From positions 1 to 15,416 of the forward strand of contig CAJQMS010000045.1 of assembly GCA_905479505.1 (NCBI GenBank): a stretch of 15,416 bases of DNA. Direction: 5' to 3'. How positions within the stretch are numbered: the first letter of the stretch is position 1; each line of letters begins with the position of its first letter. The position numbers and the translations under genes are program-made. Source of the DNA: an uncultured Burkholderiales Genera incertae sedis bacterium (GTDB taxonomy: Bacteria > Pseudomonadota > Gammaproteobacteria > Burkholderiales > Eutrophovitaceae). The notes under the pieces are model-generated. The model was not told the origin of the DNA. It saw nothing but the letters and a program-made list of their open reading frames with translations, and searched no databases. This document shows, piece after piece, positions 1 to 6,645 of this stretch.

Positions 1-1668
1 GAGAGTTTTCAGCGCTTCTTCCATGACTTTACGAAAAACTGGCGCCGCTACCACGCTGGCGTAATATGATCCACTTGGCTCCTCGACCATGACCGCCACA
101 ATAATTCGCGGATTAGAAACAGGAGCTATACCGACGAACGAAGAACGATATTTTCCTCTAGCGTAAGAACCACCAGCCGCCACTTTTGCTGTTCCTGTCT
201 TGCCAGCTACACGATATCCCGGGATTGCTGCGCTTAAACCCGTTCCACCCTCATGCGTAACCGTCTCCAACATGTTCAAAACCGCTCTAGCGGTATGCTC
301 AGAAATAACTCTCCTACCCTCGGCTGGGGCGGAACGTCTTTCAAAAGTGACCGGGACCAACGTGCCACCTCTCGCAAAAATTGAATAGGCTCGTGCTAAT
401 TGAAGCAGGCTCGCCGACATTCCCATTCCATAAGAAATGGTCGCTCGATGAATCTCCCTCCAACTTTCAGGCGGCCTCAATACCCCCCTTGCCCCCCCTG
501 GAAACTGATGCGTGGGTAACTGACCGAAGCCGGATTTCGATAGCGTGTCCCACAATTGCGTCGGCTCCATCATCTGTGAAATTTTTGCTGTACCCACATT
601 GGACGAAGTCTTAACTACGTCACTTACTGTCAACAAATTGTTCTCGAAATGATCATCTTTTATGTTTCTTCGACCAATACGCAACTGGCCGCCCTCAATA
701 TCAATCAACTTCGCTGGCGTGACAAATTTTCCCTCAAGCGCTGCAGCAATGGTAAACGGTTTTAACGTTGAGCCTGGCTCGAATTGATGCACAACCGCAC
801 GGTTCCTCATGGAAGCTTGGTTTTTGAAAGTCGACCGGTTATTCGGGTTGTAACTGGGCCAATTAGCAACCGTCAATATCTCTCCGGTAATCACATCCAA
901 TACGACTACACTTGCGGACTTGGCCTCATGTTCAAGTACCGCATTCTTCGCCTCTGAATAAGCGACATATTGCAATTGCCTATCAATGGATAACGCCAAC
1001 TCCGCGCCGTTCTCGGCATTGCTTATGGTAGCCACCTCTTCGATGACCTGATTCAACTTATTTTTATTTATTCGACGGCTACCTGATTTTCCTGCGAGAG
1101 TCTTTTGATAGGAATACTCTATTCCTTCCTGTCCCTTTTGATCAATGTTTGTTATGCCAACTAACTGCGCGGTCGCCTCGCCATTCGGGTAATAACGCTT
1201 GTATGTTGTTTTTAACCCCAATCCGGGTATTTCCAGTAACATAACTTTTTTCGCCAAACTCGGAGGTATTTGCCTTTTTAAATATACCTCTCCTTTATTT
1301 TTTTTATTAAGTTGCTTTATGAGAAAGTCAGTGTCGAGTTCCAATAACCTTGAGAGCTGTGATAGCTTTTCAGTTGAGATACTTTCGAAATTTATTCGTC
1401 TCGGATTGACAGTGACTGTCTCAACAGCAGTGGTTATGGCTAGCGCTTCTCCGTTTCGGTCAGTTATTAGCCCCCGAGTCGCGATTAGCGATTTTGTTCT
1501 GGAATAACGCTTTTCCGCTTCAGCTTGCAAAAAATCTTTGTTGACGCTTTGGCAATATAAAGCTCTTGCAGCCAACGCCATAAAACCCAAGAACATCAAT
1601 GTCACCAATAGTCGAGCCCTCCAAACCGGCAAACGAATATTTAGTACAGATTGGGGCTTAGTTGTCAT
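1..1668 (-). CDS. ftsI: Penicillin-binding protein 3, septal peptidoglycan transpeptidase (3' end off window)
   Basis: FtsI is the division-specific transpeptidase that cross-links septal peptidoglycan with FtsW and FtsQLB. The frame is open from ATG at 1668 to the window edge (556 codons). The family is about 580-590 residues, so some 20-30 C-terminal residues are missing. A short cytoplasmic N-terminus precedes one membrane helix (about residues 20-38), then the pedestal and transpeptidase domains. The three active-site motifs are visible: S300-T-L-K303 (nucleophile Ser300), S355-S-N357 and K490-T-G492. The start is supported by a strong Shine-Dalgarno GGGAGGT (plus positions 1674-1680) six bases upstream and an ATGA overlap with the ftsL stop. 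It is the last visible gene of the mraZ-rsmH-ftsL-ftsI cluster; murE would be expected next, off the left edge. Identity is secure from motifs and context. Confidence 0.96.
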   Translation of the reverse strand, partial: MTTKPQSVLNIRLPVWRARLLVTLMFLGFMALAARALYCQSVNKDFLQAEAEKRYSRTKSLIATRGLITDRNGEALAITTAVETVTVNPRRINFESISTEKLSQLSRLLELDTDFLIKQLNKKNKGEVYLKRQIPPSLAKKVMLLEIPGLGLKTTYKRYYPNGEATAQLVGITNIDQKGQEGIEYSYQKTLAGKSGSRRINKNKLNQVIEEVATISNAENGAELALSIDRQLQYVAYSEAKNAVLEHEAKSASVVVLDVITGEILTVANWPSYNPNNRSTFKNQASMRNRAVVHQFEPGSTLKPFTIAAALEGKFVTPAKLIDIEGGQLRIGRRNIKDDHFENNLLTVSDVVKTSSNVGTAKISQMMEPTQLWDTLSKSGFGQLPTHQFPGGARGVLRPPESWREIHRATISYGMGMSASLLQLARAYSIFARGGTLVPVTFERRSAPAEGRRVISEHTARAVLNMLETVTHEGGTGLSAAIPGYRVAGKTGTAKVAAGGSYARGKYRSSFVGIAPVSNPRIIVAVMVEEPSGSYYASVVAAPVFRKVMEEALKTL

Positions 1669-1943
1669 CGCTTACCTCCCTCTAACGAGGGTGAGAGTAA
1701 AATAATATCCTCTGAGTTAGGCTGCCTCATCTTGAGCTTTTTTTCGGCAAAACGCTCAACTCTTTCAGGACTTTTCAGCGTAGATTGTTCAGCAACTAAC
1801 TTTCTTTTATGCTCTTGAATTTTTGTTGATCTATTTCTCTCATTCTCGAGCTCGTTGACCAACTTTCTCGATTCGTGTCGTGCAGTAACCAGGGAAATCG
1901 CAGACGTAATGAGAATAATGAAAAGTAGTAAGCTCACCTTCAT
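1665..1943 (-). CDS. ftsL: Cell division protein FtsL
   Basis: This is a 92-residue bitopic protein with a very short N-terminus, one membrane helix (about residues 3-21) and a charged periplasmic heptad-like region (about 22-75). That is the layout of FtsL, which forms a coiled coil with FtsB and bridges FtsQ to FtsWI. Primary sequence is poorly conserved in this family, so the assignment rests on size, topology and its position between rsmH and ftsI. It overlaps both neighbours by ATGA (1940-1943 with rsmH, 1665-1668 with ftsI), so translation is probably coupled. A good AGAGGA ribosome site lies about seven bases upstream of the ATG. The C-terminus shows the KLKMRQP segment typical of the FtsL end, where membrane-distal residues follow the coil. 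Confidence 0.9.
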   Translation of the reverse strand: MKVSLLLFIILITSAISLVTARHESRKLVNELENERNRSTKIQEHKRKLVAEQSTLKSPERVERFAEKKLKMRQPNSEDIILLSPSLEGGKR

Positions 1944-2917
1944 GGGCCATTCCTCTCTGCCACACGAAGAATTGCACTCCGCGAACGCGGATTACGATCG
2001 ACTTCGTTAACAGTTGGCCTCACTGCTTTACCCATAGCCCTTAGACGCGTCTTAGGTAGATCAGCCTCTCTGATCGGGACCCGATCAGGGACATTGGGTT
2101 TCGACTCCCTAGCAATGAAGTGTTTAACTATTCGGTCTTCCAAAGAGTGAAAACTAATTATTACGAGCCTTGCGCCACTCAGCAAGATCGAAGTAGCCTG
2201 ACTCAAGAAATCCTCTAGGTCGTCCAACTCTTGGTTCAAATGAATTCGAATCGCTTGAAAAGTTTTAGTTGCAGGATTCCTACCGGTATTAATATGAAAT
2301 TTTCTCGGGATAGCTCTCTCGACTACTCGGCGTAATTGATTAGTTGTCGTTAACCTCTCAGTAACCCTCGCCTCAATAATAAACTGAGCGACCCTTGGGG
2401 CGAAACGCTCCTCCCCGTATACCCTCAGAACTCTAGCAATCTCAGATTGGGTTGCAGTATTAAGCCACTGCTCTGCCGTCTGTCCCTTTTTTGTGTCCAT
2501 CCTCATATCCAACGGACCGTCATTTGAAAAACTAAATCCACGGACTGGATTATCAATTTGGGGCGATGAAACGCCTAAGTCCAACAAAATTCCGTCAACA
2601 TGTCTAATACCGATTGCGGATAGGATGGGCTTTACATCTTTAAATGTGCCGTGAAAAATTTTAAAGTTTTTGGCTTCAATTTTTTTGCCTTCTAAGACGG
2701 CTTGTGGATCTTTGTCAATAGCGACGAGTAACCCCTCCTCATTTAGTCGCTTGAGAATTTCCTTGGCATGACCGCCCCTGCCAAAAGTGCCATCCACATA
2801 AATACCGTCAGGCTTTATATTTAAAGAATCAATGGCTTCATTAAGTAAAACCGGAATGTGTAACTGGCTAACTAGGCCCGCATTGATCTCGCCAGATTGG
2901 GCAGCATCAGAGTGCAA
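1940..2917 (-). CDS. rsmH: 16S rRNA (cytosine-1402-N4)-methyltransferase RsmH
   Basis: RsmH (MraW) uses S-adenosylmethionine to methylate N4 of C1402 in 16S rRNA, the same nucleotide that RsmI 2'-O-methylates. From the start chosen here, motifs are DGTFGRGGH (42-50, SAM binding), DKD (68-70), LDLGVSSPQID (112-122), GPLDMRMD (134-141) and a late HSLEDRIVK. No in-frame ATG or GTG lies near the expected N-terminus. The nearest ATG (3022) would overlap mraZ by 116 bases and add an unconserved arginine-rich extension. TTG at 2917 is preferred: it gives 325 residues (E. coli has 313), overlaps the mraZ end by 11 bases and has GGAATGGA just upstream. The function is secure; the start is an inference. 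It ends in an ATGA overlap with ftsL. Confidence 0.93.
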   Translation of the reverse strand: MHSDAAQSGEINAGLVSQLHIPVLLNEAIDSLNIKPDGIYVDGTFGRGGHAKEILKRLNEEGLLVAIDKDPQAVLEGKKIEAKNFKIFHGTFKDVKPILSAIGIRHVDGILLDLGVSSPQIDNPVRGFSFSNDGPLDMRMDTKKGQTAEQWLNTATQSEIARVLRVYGEERFAPRVAQFIIEARVTERLTTTNQLRRVVERAIPRKFHINTGRNPATKTFQAIRIHLNQELDDLEDFLSQATSILLSGARLVIISFHSLEDRIVKHFIARESKPNVPDRVPIREADLPKTRLRAMGKAVRPTVNEVDRNPRSRSAILRVAERNGP

Positions 2918-3350
2918 AATTTTCCATTCCAGGCGGCGGATTCGCTGGCCCTTCGTCAAATTGTGAAATCTGCTTTTCCCAAGAAGATTCGCTCCATAGT
3001 TCGAAGTGGCTCCCCTGGCCAACCAACATTACTTTTTTTTCTAACCCCGCAAATTGTCGCTGCGATGGAGAGACCAAGATTCTTCCCGAGTTATCTAGCT
3101 CCATTTCTTCAGCGAAACCCACGAGTAAACGTTTCCATAAACTCAGCTGCGGATCGAAACTAGAAAAAGACATGATTTGAGCTCTGATGGGCGCCCAAGA
3201 CGCGGAAGGATACAACAGAAGGCATCGATGAGGGTGCGAAGTAAGTACTAACTTTGTTTCTGAATTCGACAGTAAGCGATCTCGATGCTTAGTCGGAATG
3301 GCCAAGCGACCCTTGGCATCCAAATTTATGCCTACAACTCCCTGAAACAT
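2907..3350 (-). CDS. mraZ: Transcriptional regulator MraZ
   Basis: MraZ is an AbrB-like ring-forming DNA-binding protein that represses its own dcw operon by binding TGGGN repeats. The 147-residue product carries the tandem MraZ fold, with the signature DAKGR at 11-15 and its second copy DNSGR at 86-90. Length matches the family (about 143-152). ATG at 3350 gives the canonical MFxG N-terminus and has AAGGCGA just upstream as a ribosome site. It is the first gene of the cluster and lies directly downstream of a promoter with MraZ boxes (3380-3414), so autoregulation is expected. The stop codon at 2907-2909 lies within the start region of rsmH. Confidence 0.96.
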   Translation of the reverse strand: MFQGVVGINLDAKGRLAIPTKHRDRLLSNSETKLVLTSHPHRCLLLYPSASWAPIRAQIMSFSSFDPQLSLWKRLLVGFAEEMELDNSGRILVSPSQRQFAGLEKKVMLVGQGSHFELWSESSWEKQISQFDEGPANPPPGMENFAL

Positions 3351-3379
3351 AAAATCGCCTTAACTCGAAAGAGTAAATA

Positions 3380-3414
3380 TTCCCTTTTTACCCACTTTTT
3401 TCTACTTTTACCCA
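3380..3414 (-). promoter_or_regulatory. MraZ-box operator array upstream of mraZ
   Basis: Read on the minus strand there are two perfect TGGGT boxes (3410-3414 and 3390-3394) exactly 20 bp apart, each followed by AAAA. A degenerate box TAGAA (3400-3404) sits midway, and GGGAA (3380-3384) lies one further 10-bp step downstream. The 10-bp register matches the known MraZ target of TGGGN units separated by 5-bp spacers. The first box overlaps the -10 element and the rest lie in the early transcribed region, so bound MraZ would block initiation. Confidence 0.8.
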
Positions 3415-3442
3415 CTCTAGGTGAAAAGATAATTCAGGTCAA
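3414..3442 (-). promoter_or_regulatory. Sigma70-type promoter of the mraZ-rsmH-ftsL-ftsI cluster
   Basis: On the minus strand, TTGACC (3437-3442, five of six matches to consensus) and TAGAGT (3414-3419, four of six) are separated by exactly 17 bp. The predicted start is an A near 3407, leaving a leader of about 57 nt before the mraZ ATG at 3350. No competing promoter of similar quality was seen in the 176-bp mraZ-rnpB interval. Confidence 0.7.
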
Positions 3443-3526
3443 GCAATAACTCAGTAAAATCGGCAACTTACGAGATTTTCGAATAGGATACGGAGAACCT
3501 CCATGCAGAAAGCAATAGAGGGATTT

Positions 3527-3891
3527 GGAAGTCAGTCTGTAAGCCGGGTTCTGTCTTTCGACAATAAGTCGAGAGGCAATCATTCATCTGGATCAAAAGT
3601 TACCCTTTGATTCTAGCAACCTACCCGAGGACGACGCGAGCCACGCCAATGCCCCCCTATTTGGTCTTGCTCCGGGTGGGGTTTACAATGCCAACCTTGT
3701 TACCAAGATCGCGGTGAGCTCTTACCTCACCTTTTCACCCTTACCTCAAGCCTATAACCCAAGGCGGTACGTTTTCTGCTGCACTATCCATCGTCTCACA
3801 ACGTCCGGTCGTTAACCGGCACCACGCTCTTTGGAGCCCGGACTTTCCTCTACAAATTACTAACTCTGCAGCGATTGCCCGACTAACTTCC
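3527..3891 (-). ncRNA. rnpB: RNase P RNA, bacterial class A
   Basis: This is the catalytic RNA of RNase P, which matures tRNA 5' ends. The universally conserved 5' block GAGGAAAGTCCGGGCTCC is at 3833-3850 and the conserved 3' block ACAGAACCCGGCTTACAGAC at 3535-3554; together they form the P4 core. The ends were set by helix P1: GGAAGTTAGTC (3881-3891) pairs over all 11 bases, with one G-U, to GACTGACTTCC (3527-3537). The length of 365 nt is close to E. coli (377 nt). It lies between pyrC (53 bp upstream) and mraZ on the same strand. I saw no convincing intrinsic terminator after 3527, only a short GGAG-GTT-CTCC hairpin (3492-3502) without a U tract. Confidence 0.96.
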
Positions 3892-3897
3892 AACGAT

Positions 3898-3906
3898 ATT
3901 TTAACA
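3898..3906 (-). promoter_or_regulatory. Extended -10 promoter of rnpB
   Basis: On the minus strand, TGTTAAAAT combines an upstream TG with a -10 hexamer TAAAAT (five of six matches) at -12 to -7 relative to the G at 3891, the inferred RNA 5' end. No good -35 lies 16-18 bp upstream (CCATTA at the 17-bp position), which fits an extended -10 promoter. The site lies within the 53-bp pyrC-rnpB gap. Confidence 0.6.
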
Positions 3907-3944
3907 TAAAATCAGCATGTTAATGGAATTATTGACCCGGAACC

Positions 3945-4979
3945 TTAAGTTGTACAACACCAATCCAAGGTCTCTCCAGCCTTAAAAGGCACAACAACAC
4001 CTCCAGGGTAAGAATATTGATCAACTATTTTTTGTGGGTTTTTTATCAACTTTACATACCCTTCATTGAGCGGCAGCCCGTAGAACTTTGCACCATAGTG
4101 TGAGGTAAAGCCTTCCAACCTATCTAGCGCACCAACAGACTCAAAAGCCATGGCATAAAACTCCATAGCGGCGTGAGACGTATATACACCGGCACAACCA
4201 CACGCCGCCTCTTTAGTTCCTTTTTCGTGAGGAGCACTGTCAGTTCCTAAAAAATATTTCGGACTTCCCGATGTGGCGGCGCGAACAAGCGCCAATCGAT
4301 GCGTCTCTCGCTTGAGAATTGGCAAACAATAATGATGAGGCTTGATACCACCTTTAAACAAATCGTTCCGATTCAGCAAAAGGTGATGAGCAGTAATTGT
4401 AGCCGCGACATTTTCAGAGCAAGAGTCTACAAAATCCACTGCATCTGAGGTGGTGATATGTTCTAAAATTACTTTGAGTTCAGGAAATTCCGTCACGATC
4501 TTAGATAAGACCGAGTCAATAAAAACCTTCTCTCTATCAAAAATATCGACGCTCTTATCAGTTACCTCGCCATGCACCAATAATGGTAAGCCACACTTCG
4601 ACATCTCCGCCAAAACATTGTAACGAGCCGAGAGGTCAGTCACTCCTGAGTCTGAATTTGTGGTTGCCCCAGCAGGGTAATACTTGACACCATAAACAAA
4701 TCCAGACCCCTTTGCAGCACGGATCTCAGCCGGTGTAGTTCGATCGGTCAAATAAAGAGTCATTAGCGGGCTAAAAGTCCTTCCCGCAGGGATAGAAGAC
4801 AAAATCCGCGCTCTATACTTCGCCGCCATGGTGGTCGACACAACCGGTAACGAGAGATTTGGCATGACTATAGCCCGCTGGAACTGAGCGGAAACATGCT
4901 CTACCGCTAAGGACATTAAGTCTCCATCTCTGAGATGAATGTGTAGGTCATCTGGCTGACGAATGATTAATTCATTCAT
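3945..4979 (-). CDS. pyrC: Dihydroorotase
   Basis: PyrC is the zinc enzyme that interconverts carbamoyl-aspartate and dihydroorotate in de novo pyrimidine synthesis, in the cytoplasm. The 344-residue product belongs to the short E. coli-type class (348). All metal ligands are visible: H13-x-H15 in the HIHLRDG motif, K99 (the carboxylated lysine), H136, H174 and D247 in GTDSAPH. ATG at 4979 was chosen over the ATG at 5009 because it gives the family N-terminus just ahead of QPDDLHIHL. The upstream ATG would overlap rsmI by 38 bases and add ten unconserved residues. The gene overlaps rsmI by 8 nt (4972-4979), so the two are probably co-transcribed and coupled. The stop is followed by rnpB after 53 bp. 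Confidence 0.96.
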   Translation of the reverse strand: MNELIIRQPDDLHIHLRDGDLMSLAVEHVSAQFQRAIVMPNLSLPVVSTTMAAKYRARILSSIPAGRTFSPLMTLYLTDRTTPAEIRAAKGSGFVYGVKYYPAGATTNSDSGVTDLSARYNVLAEMSKCGLPLLVHGEVTDKSVDIFDREKVFIDSVLSKIVTEFPELKVILEHITTSDAVDFVDSCSENVAATITAHHLLLNRNDLFKGGIKPHHYCLPILKRETHRLALVRAATSGSPKYFLGTDSAPHEKGTKEAACGCAGVYTSHAAMEFYAMAFESVGALDRLEGFTSHYGAKFYGLPLNEGYVKLIKNPQKIVDQYSYPGGVVVPFKAGETLDWCCTT

Positions 4980-5880
4980 GCTTGTGGTCTCCGATTTTAT
5001 TGATATCAAGTTCTTCTTTCATCTCTAAAGCTATTTGATAAACTTTCTTTCGACGTACCTGGGCATACTTGGCAACAATATCAACTGCTTGTTTCAACGA
5101 CAACGACACCATCAGCTCCCTCAAAAGCTCTCTCGCCTCCTGGGGTACCTTTTCATCTTCGCGCGAACTAGCCGAGAAAAAAAGAACAATAACAAACTCT
5201 CCTCTCGATTGATAAACCCCAGAGGAAACCCAATTGACCGCTTCATGCAAAGTAAATAAAACTGTCTCTTCATGCACTTTCGTTAATTCTCTGCCGATAA
5301 ATATTTTTAGGTCATGACCGAAAATAGAAACCATATCGAAAAGGCATTCCTTTATACGATGCGGACTCTCGAAAACAACAACTGGTACGTCGCTGCTTTC
5401 AAAGTTCGTCAAAACAAACTTCCTTTCACTTGCTTTTGCCGGCAGAAAGCCTTTGAATAAAAAGCCTGCTTGGCTCAAACCGCTTACCGAAATTGCCGCA
5501 GTCAGAGCGCTTGCTCCTGGCACAGGCTCTACGTGATACCCCGCCTCTCTGGCCCTAGAAACAAGGACTGCCCCAGGATCACAGATCGCAGGAGTACCCG
5601 CATCCGTCACAATGGCAACAGAATTCCCGGAGGATAAGAGCTTAATAATTCCATTTGATGACGTAACCTCATTATGCTCACGATAGGAAATTAAACGACC
5701 TTGAAGTTTTAACTTTGCTAACAACCCTTTCGTCACTCGCGTATCTTCTGCCGCTATGACATCCACCGAACCCAGCACTTTGATCGCTCGGAGTGTGATG
5801 TCACCCATGTTCCCGATGGGCGTCGCCACAACATACAACGTGGAAGGTCTTGCCTCCCCCTCAGAAAGGTCAACTTTCAT
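4972..5880 (-). CDS. rsmI: 16S rRNA (cytidine-1402-2'-O)-methyltransferase RsmI
   Basis: RsmI methylates the 2'-OH of C1402 in 16S rRNA, working on the same nucleotide as RsmH encoded 2 kb away. The 302-residue product shows the tetrapyrrole-methylase-type SAM fold: VVATPIGNMGDITLRA (17-32), AEDTR (44-48), VTDAGTPAICDPG (91-103) and PGASAL (121-126). E. coli RsmI is 286 residues, so the length is normal. ATG at 5880 gives about ten residues before the first strand. No clear Shine-Dalgarno precedes it. The gene is divergent from gmhA across 173 bp. In many gammaproteobacteria this divergent partner is lpoA, which is not present here. Confidence 0.96.
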   Translation of the reverse strand: MKVDLSEGEARPSTLYVVATPIGNMGDITLRAIKVLGSVDVIAAEDTRVTKGLLAKLKLQGRLISYREHNEVTSSNGIIKLLSSGNSVAIVTDAGTPAICDPGAVLVSRAREAGYHVEPVPGASALTAAISVSGLSQAGFLFKGFLPAKASERKFVLTNFESSDVPVVVFESPHRIKECLFDMVSIFGHDLKIFIGRELTKVHEETVLFTLHEAVNWVSSGVYQSRGEFVIVLFFSASSREDEKVPQEARELLRELMVSLSLKQAVDIVAKYAQVRRKKVYQIALEMKEELDINKIGDHKHE

Positions 5881-5915
5881 TGGATGAAAAAGTCGCGACG
5901 AAAGGACGAAATCTA

Positions 5916-5943
5916 ATCATATGCATTAAAAACTAACAAACAA
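5916..5943 (-). promoter_or_regulatory. Possible promoter of rsmI-pyrC
   Basis: On the minus strand, TATGAT (5916-5921, five of six matches) lies 16 bp downstream of a weak TTGTTT (5938-5943). This would start transcription near 5909, about 29 nt before the rsmI ATG. The region is very AT-rich, so chance matches are likely and the call is tentative. Confidence 0.3.
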
Positions 5944-5954
5944 GCGTGATGGTT

Positions 5955-5971
5955 ATTATTATCGAAATAAT
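5955..5971. other. Inverted repeat in the rsmI-gmhA divergent intergenic region
   Basis: ATTATT-ATCGA-AATAAT is a perfect 6-bp dyad with a 5-bp centre, lying in the middle of the 173-bp gap between the two divergent genes. Position and symmetry would suit an operator, but the AT-rich context makes a chance dyad plausible. I cannot match it to a specific regulator. The rest of 5881-6053 holds no gene that I can see. Confidence 0.3.
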
Positions 5972-6053
5972 TTCCAGTTGTCAGTTAAAATAAAGTTTAG
6001 TTTGAGATAAAATTTTCACTCATCAGTATACCTTTAAGAGTTAATGTCAAAAT

Positions 6054-6644
6054 ATGAGTCTTCAAGCAAGAATAAATTCACACTTTTTAAGCAGTATAAA
6101 AGTAAAACACGACGCATTGCCTGTTCTAACCGCCCCCCTCACGGCGGCCATCGAATTGATGACAAAAACACTCCAATCCAAAAATAAAATAATGGCTTGC
6201 GGAAATGGGGGATCGGCTGCCGATGCACAACATTTTTCCGCTGAGCTATTGAATCGATTTGAGCGAGAACGCAAACCACTGGGGGCACTAGCGCTCACCA
6301 CAGACTCATCCACCCTCACATCTATCGGGAATGATTACAGTTTCGATGAGATTTTTTCGAAACAAATTTTAGGGTTAGGTCAACCTGGAGATACCTTGCT
6401 CGCAATCTCCACCAGCGGAAATTCAGAAAACGTCATAGCGGCTATCAATGCCGCACACAAGCTTCATGTTAATGTAGTCGCTCTGACCGGCAAAAGTGGA
6501 GGGAAAATGGCACAAAGATTATCAAGTGATGATGTTCATATCTGTGTGCCAAGCGAACAAACCGCAAGAATCCAAGAAGTGCACCTGTTGTGTTTACACT
6601 GTTTATGTGATGGAATCGACTCAATAATTTTAGGAGACGAATAG
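6054..6644 (+). CDS. gmhA: Phosphoheptose isomerase (sedoheptulose 7-phosphate isomerase)
   Basis: GmhA converts sedoheptulose 7-phosphate to D-glycero-D-manno-heptose 7-phosphate, the first step to ADP-heptose for the lipopolysaccharide inner core. The 196-residue product is a single SIS domain with the phosphate-binding CGNGGSAADAQHF segment (49-61) and a serine-rich STSGNS loop (119-124). The main alternative is DiaA, the DnaA-binding paralogue that often occupies this position. The catalytic and metal residues of GmhA (E. coli H61, E65, Q172, H180) are all present here as H60, E64, Q174 and H182. As I recall it, DiaA has lost the glutamate and the last histidine. The isomerase call is therefore preferred, supported by an hldC-type gene 735 bp downstream. 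Only a weak AAGAG precedes the ATG. It is the first gene of a plus-strand run, one base before dolP. Confidence 0.88.
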   Translation: MSLQARINSHFLSSIKVKHDALPVLTAPLTAAIELMTKTLQSKNKIMACGNGGSAADAQHFSAELLNRFERERKPLGALALTTDSSTLTSIGNDYSFDEIFSKQILGLGQPGDTLLAISTSGNSENVIAAINAAHKLHVNVVALTGKSGGKMAQRLSSDDVHICVPSEQTARIQEVHLLCLHCLCDGIDSIILGDE

Positions 6645-6645
6645 A

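Noticed and set aside
200..1507. Plus-strand open frames opposite ftsI (200-388, 381-614, 1199-1507)
   Set aside because: All lie antisense to the intact ftsI reading frame, which carries all three penicillin-binding motifs.
2918..3022. 360-residue version of RsmH starting inside mraZ
   Set aside because: The extension is arginine-rich, lies wholly within the conserved mraZ frame and has no counterpart in the RsmH family.
4980..5009. Upstream ATG for PyrC at 5009
   Set aside because: It would overlap rsmI by 38 bases and add ten unconserved residues before the conserved N-terminus.
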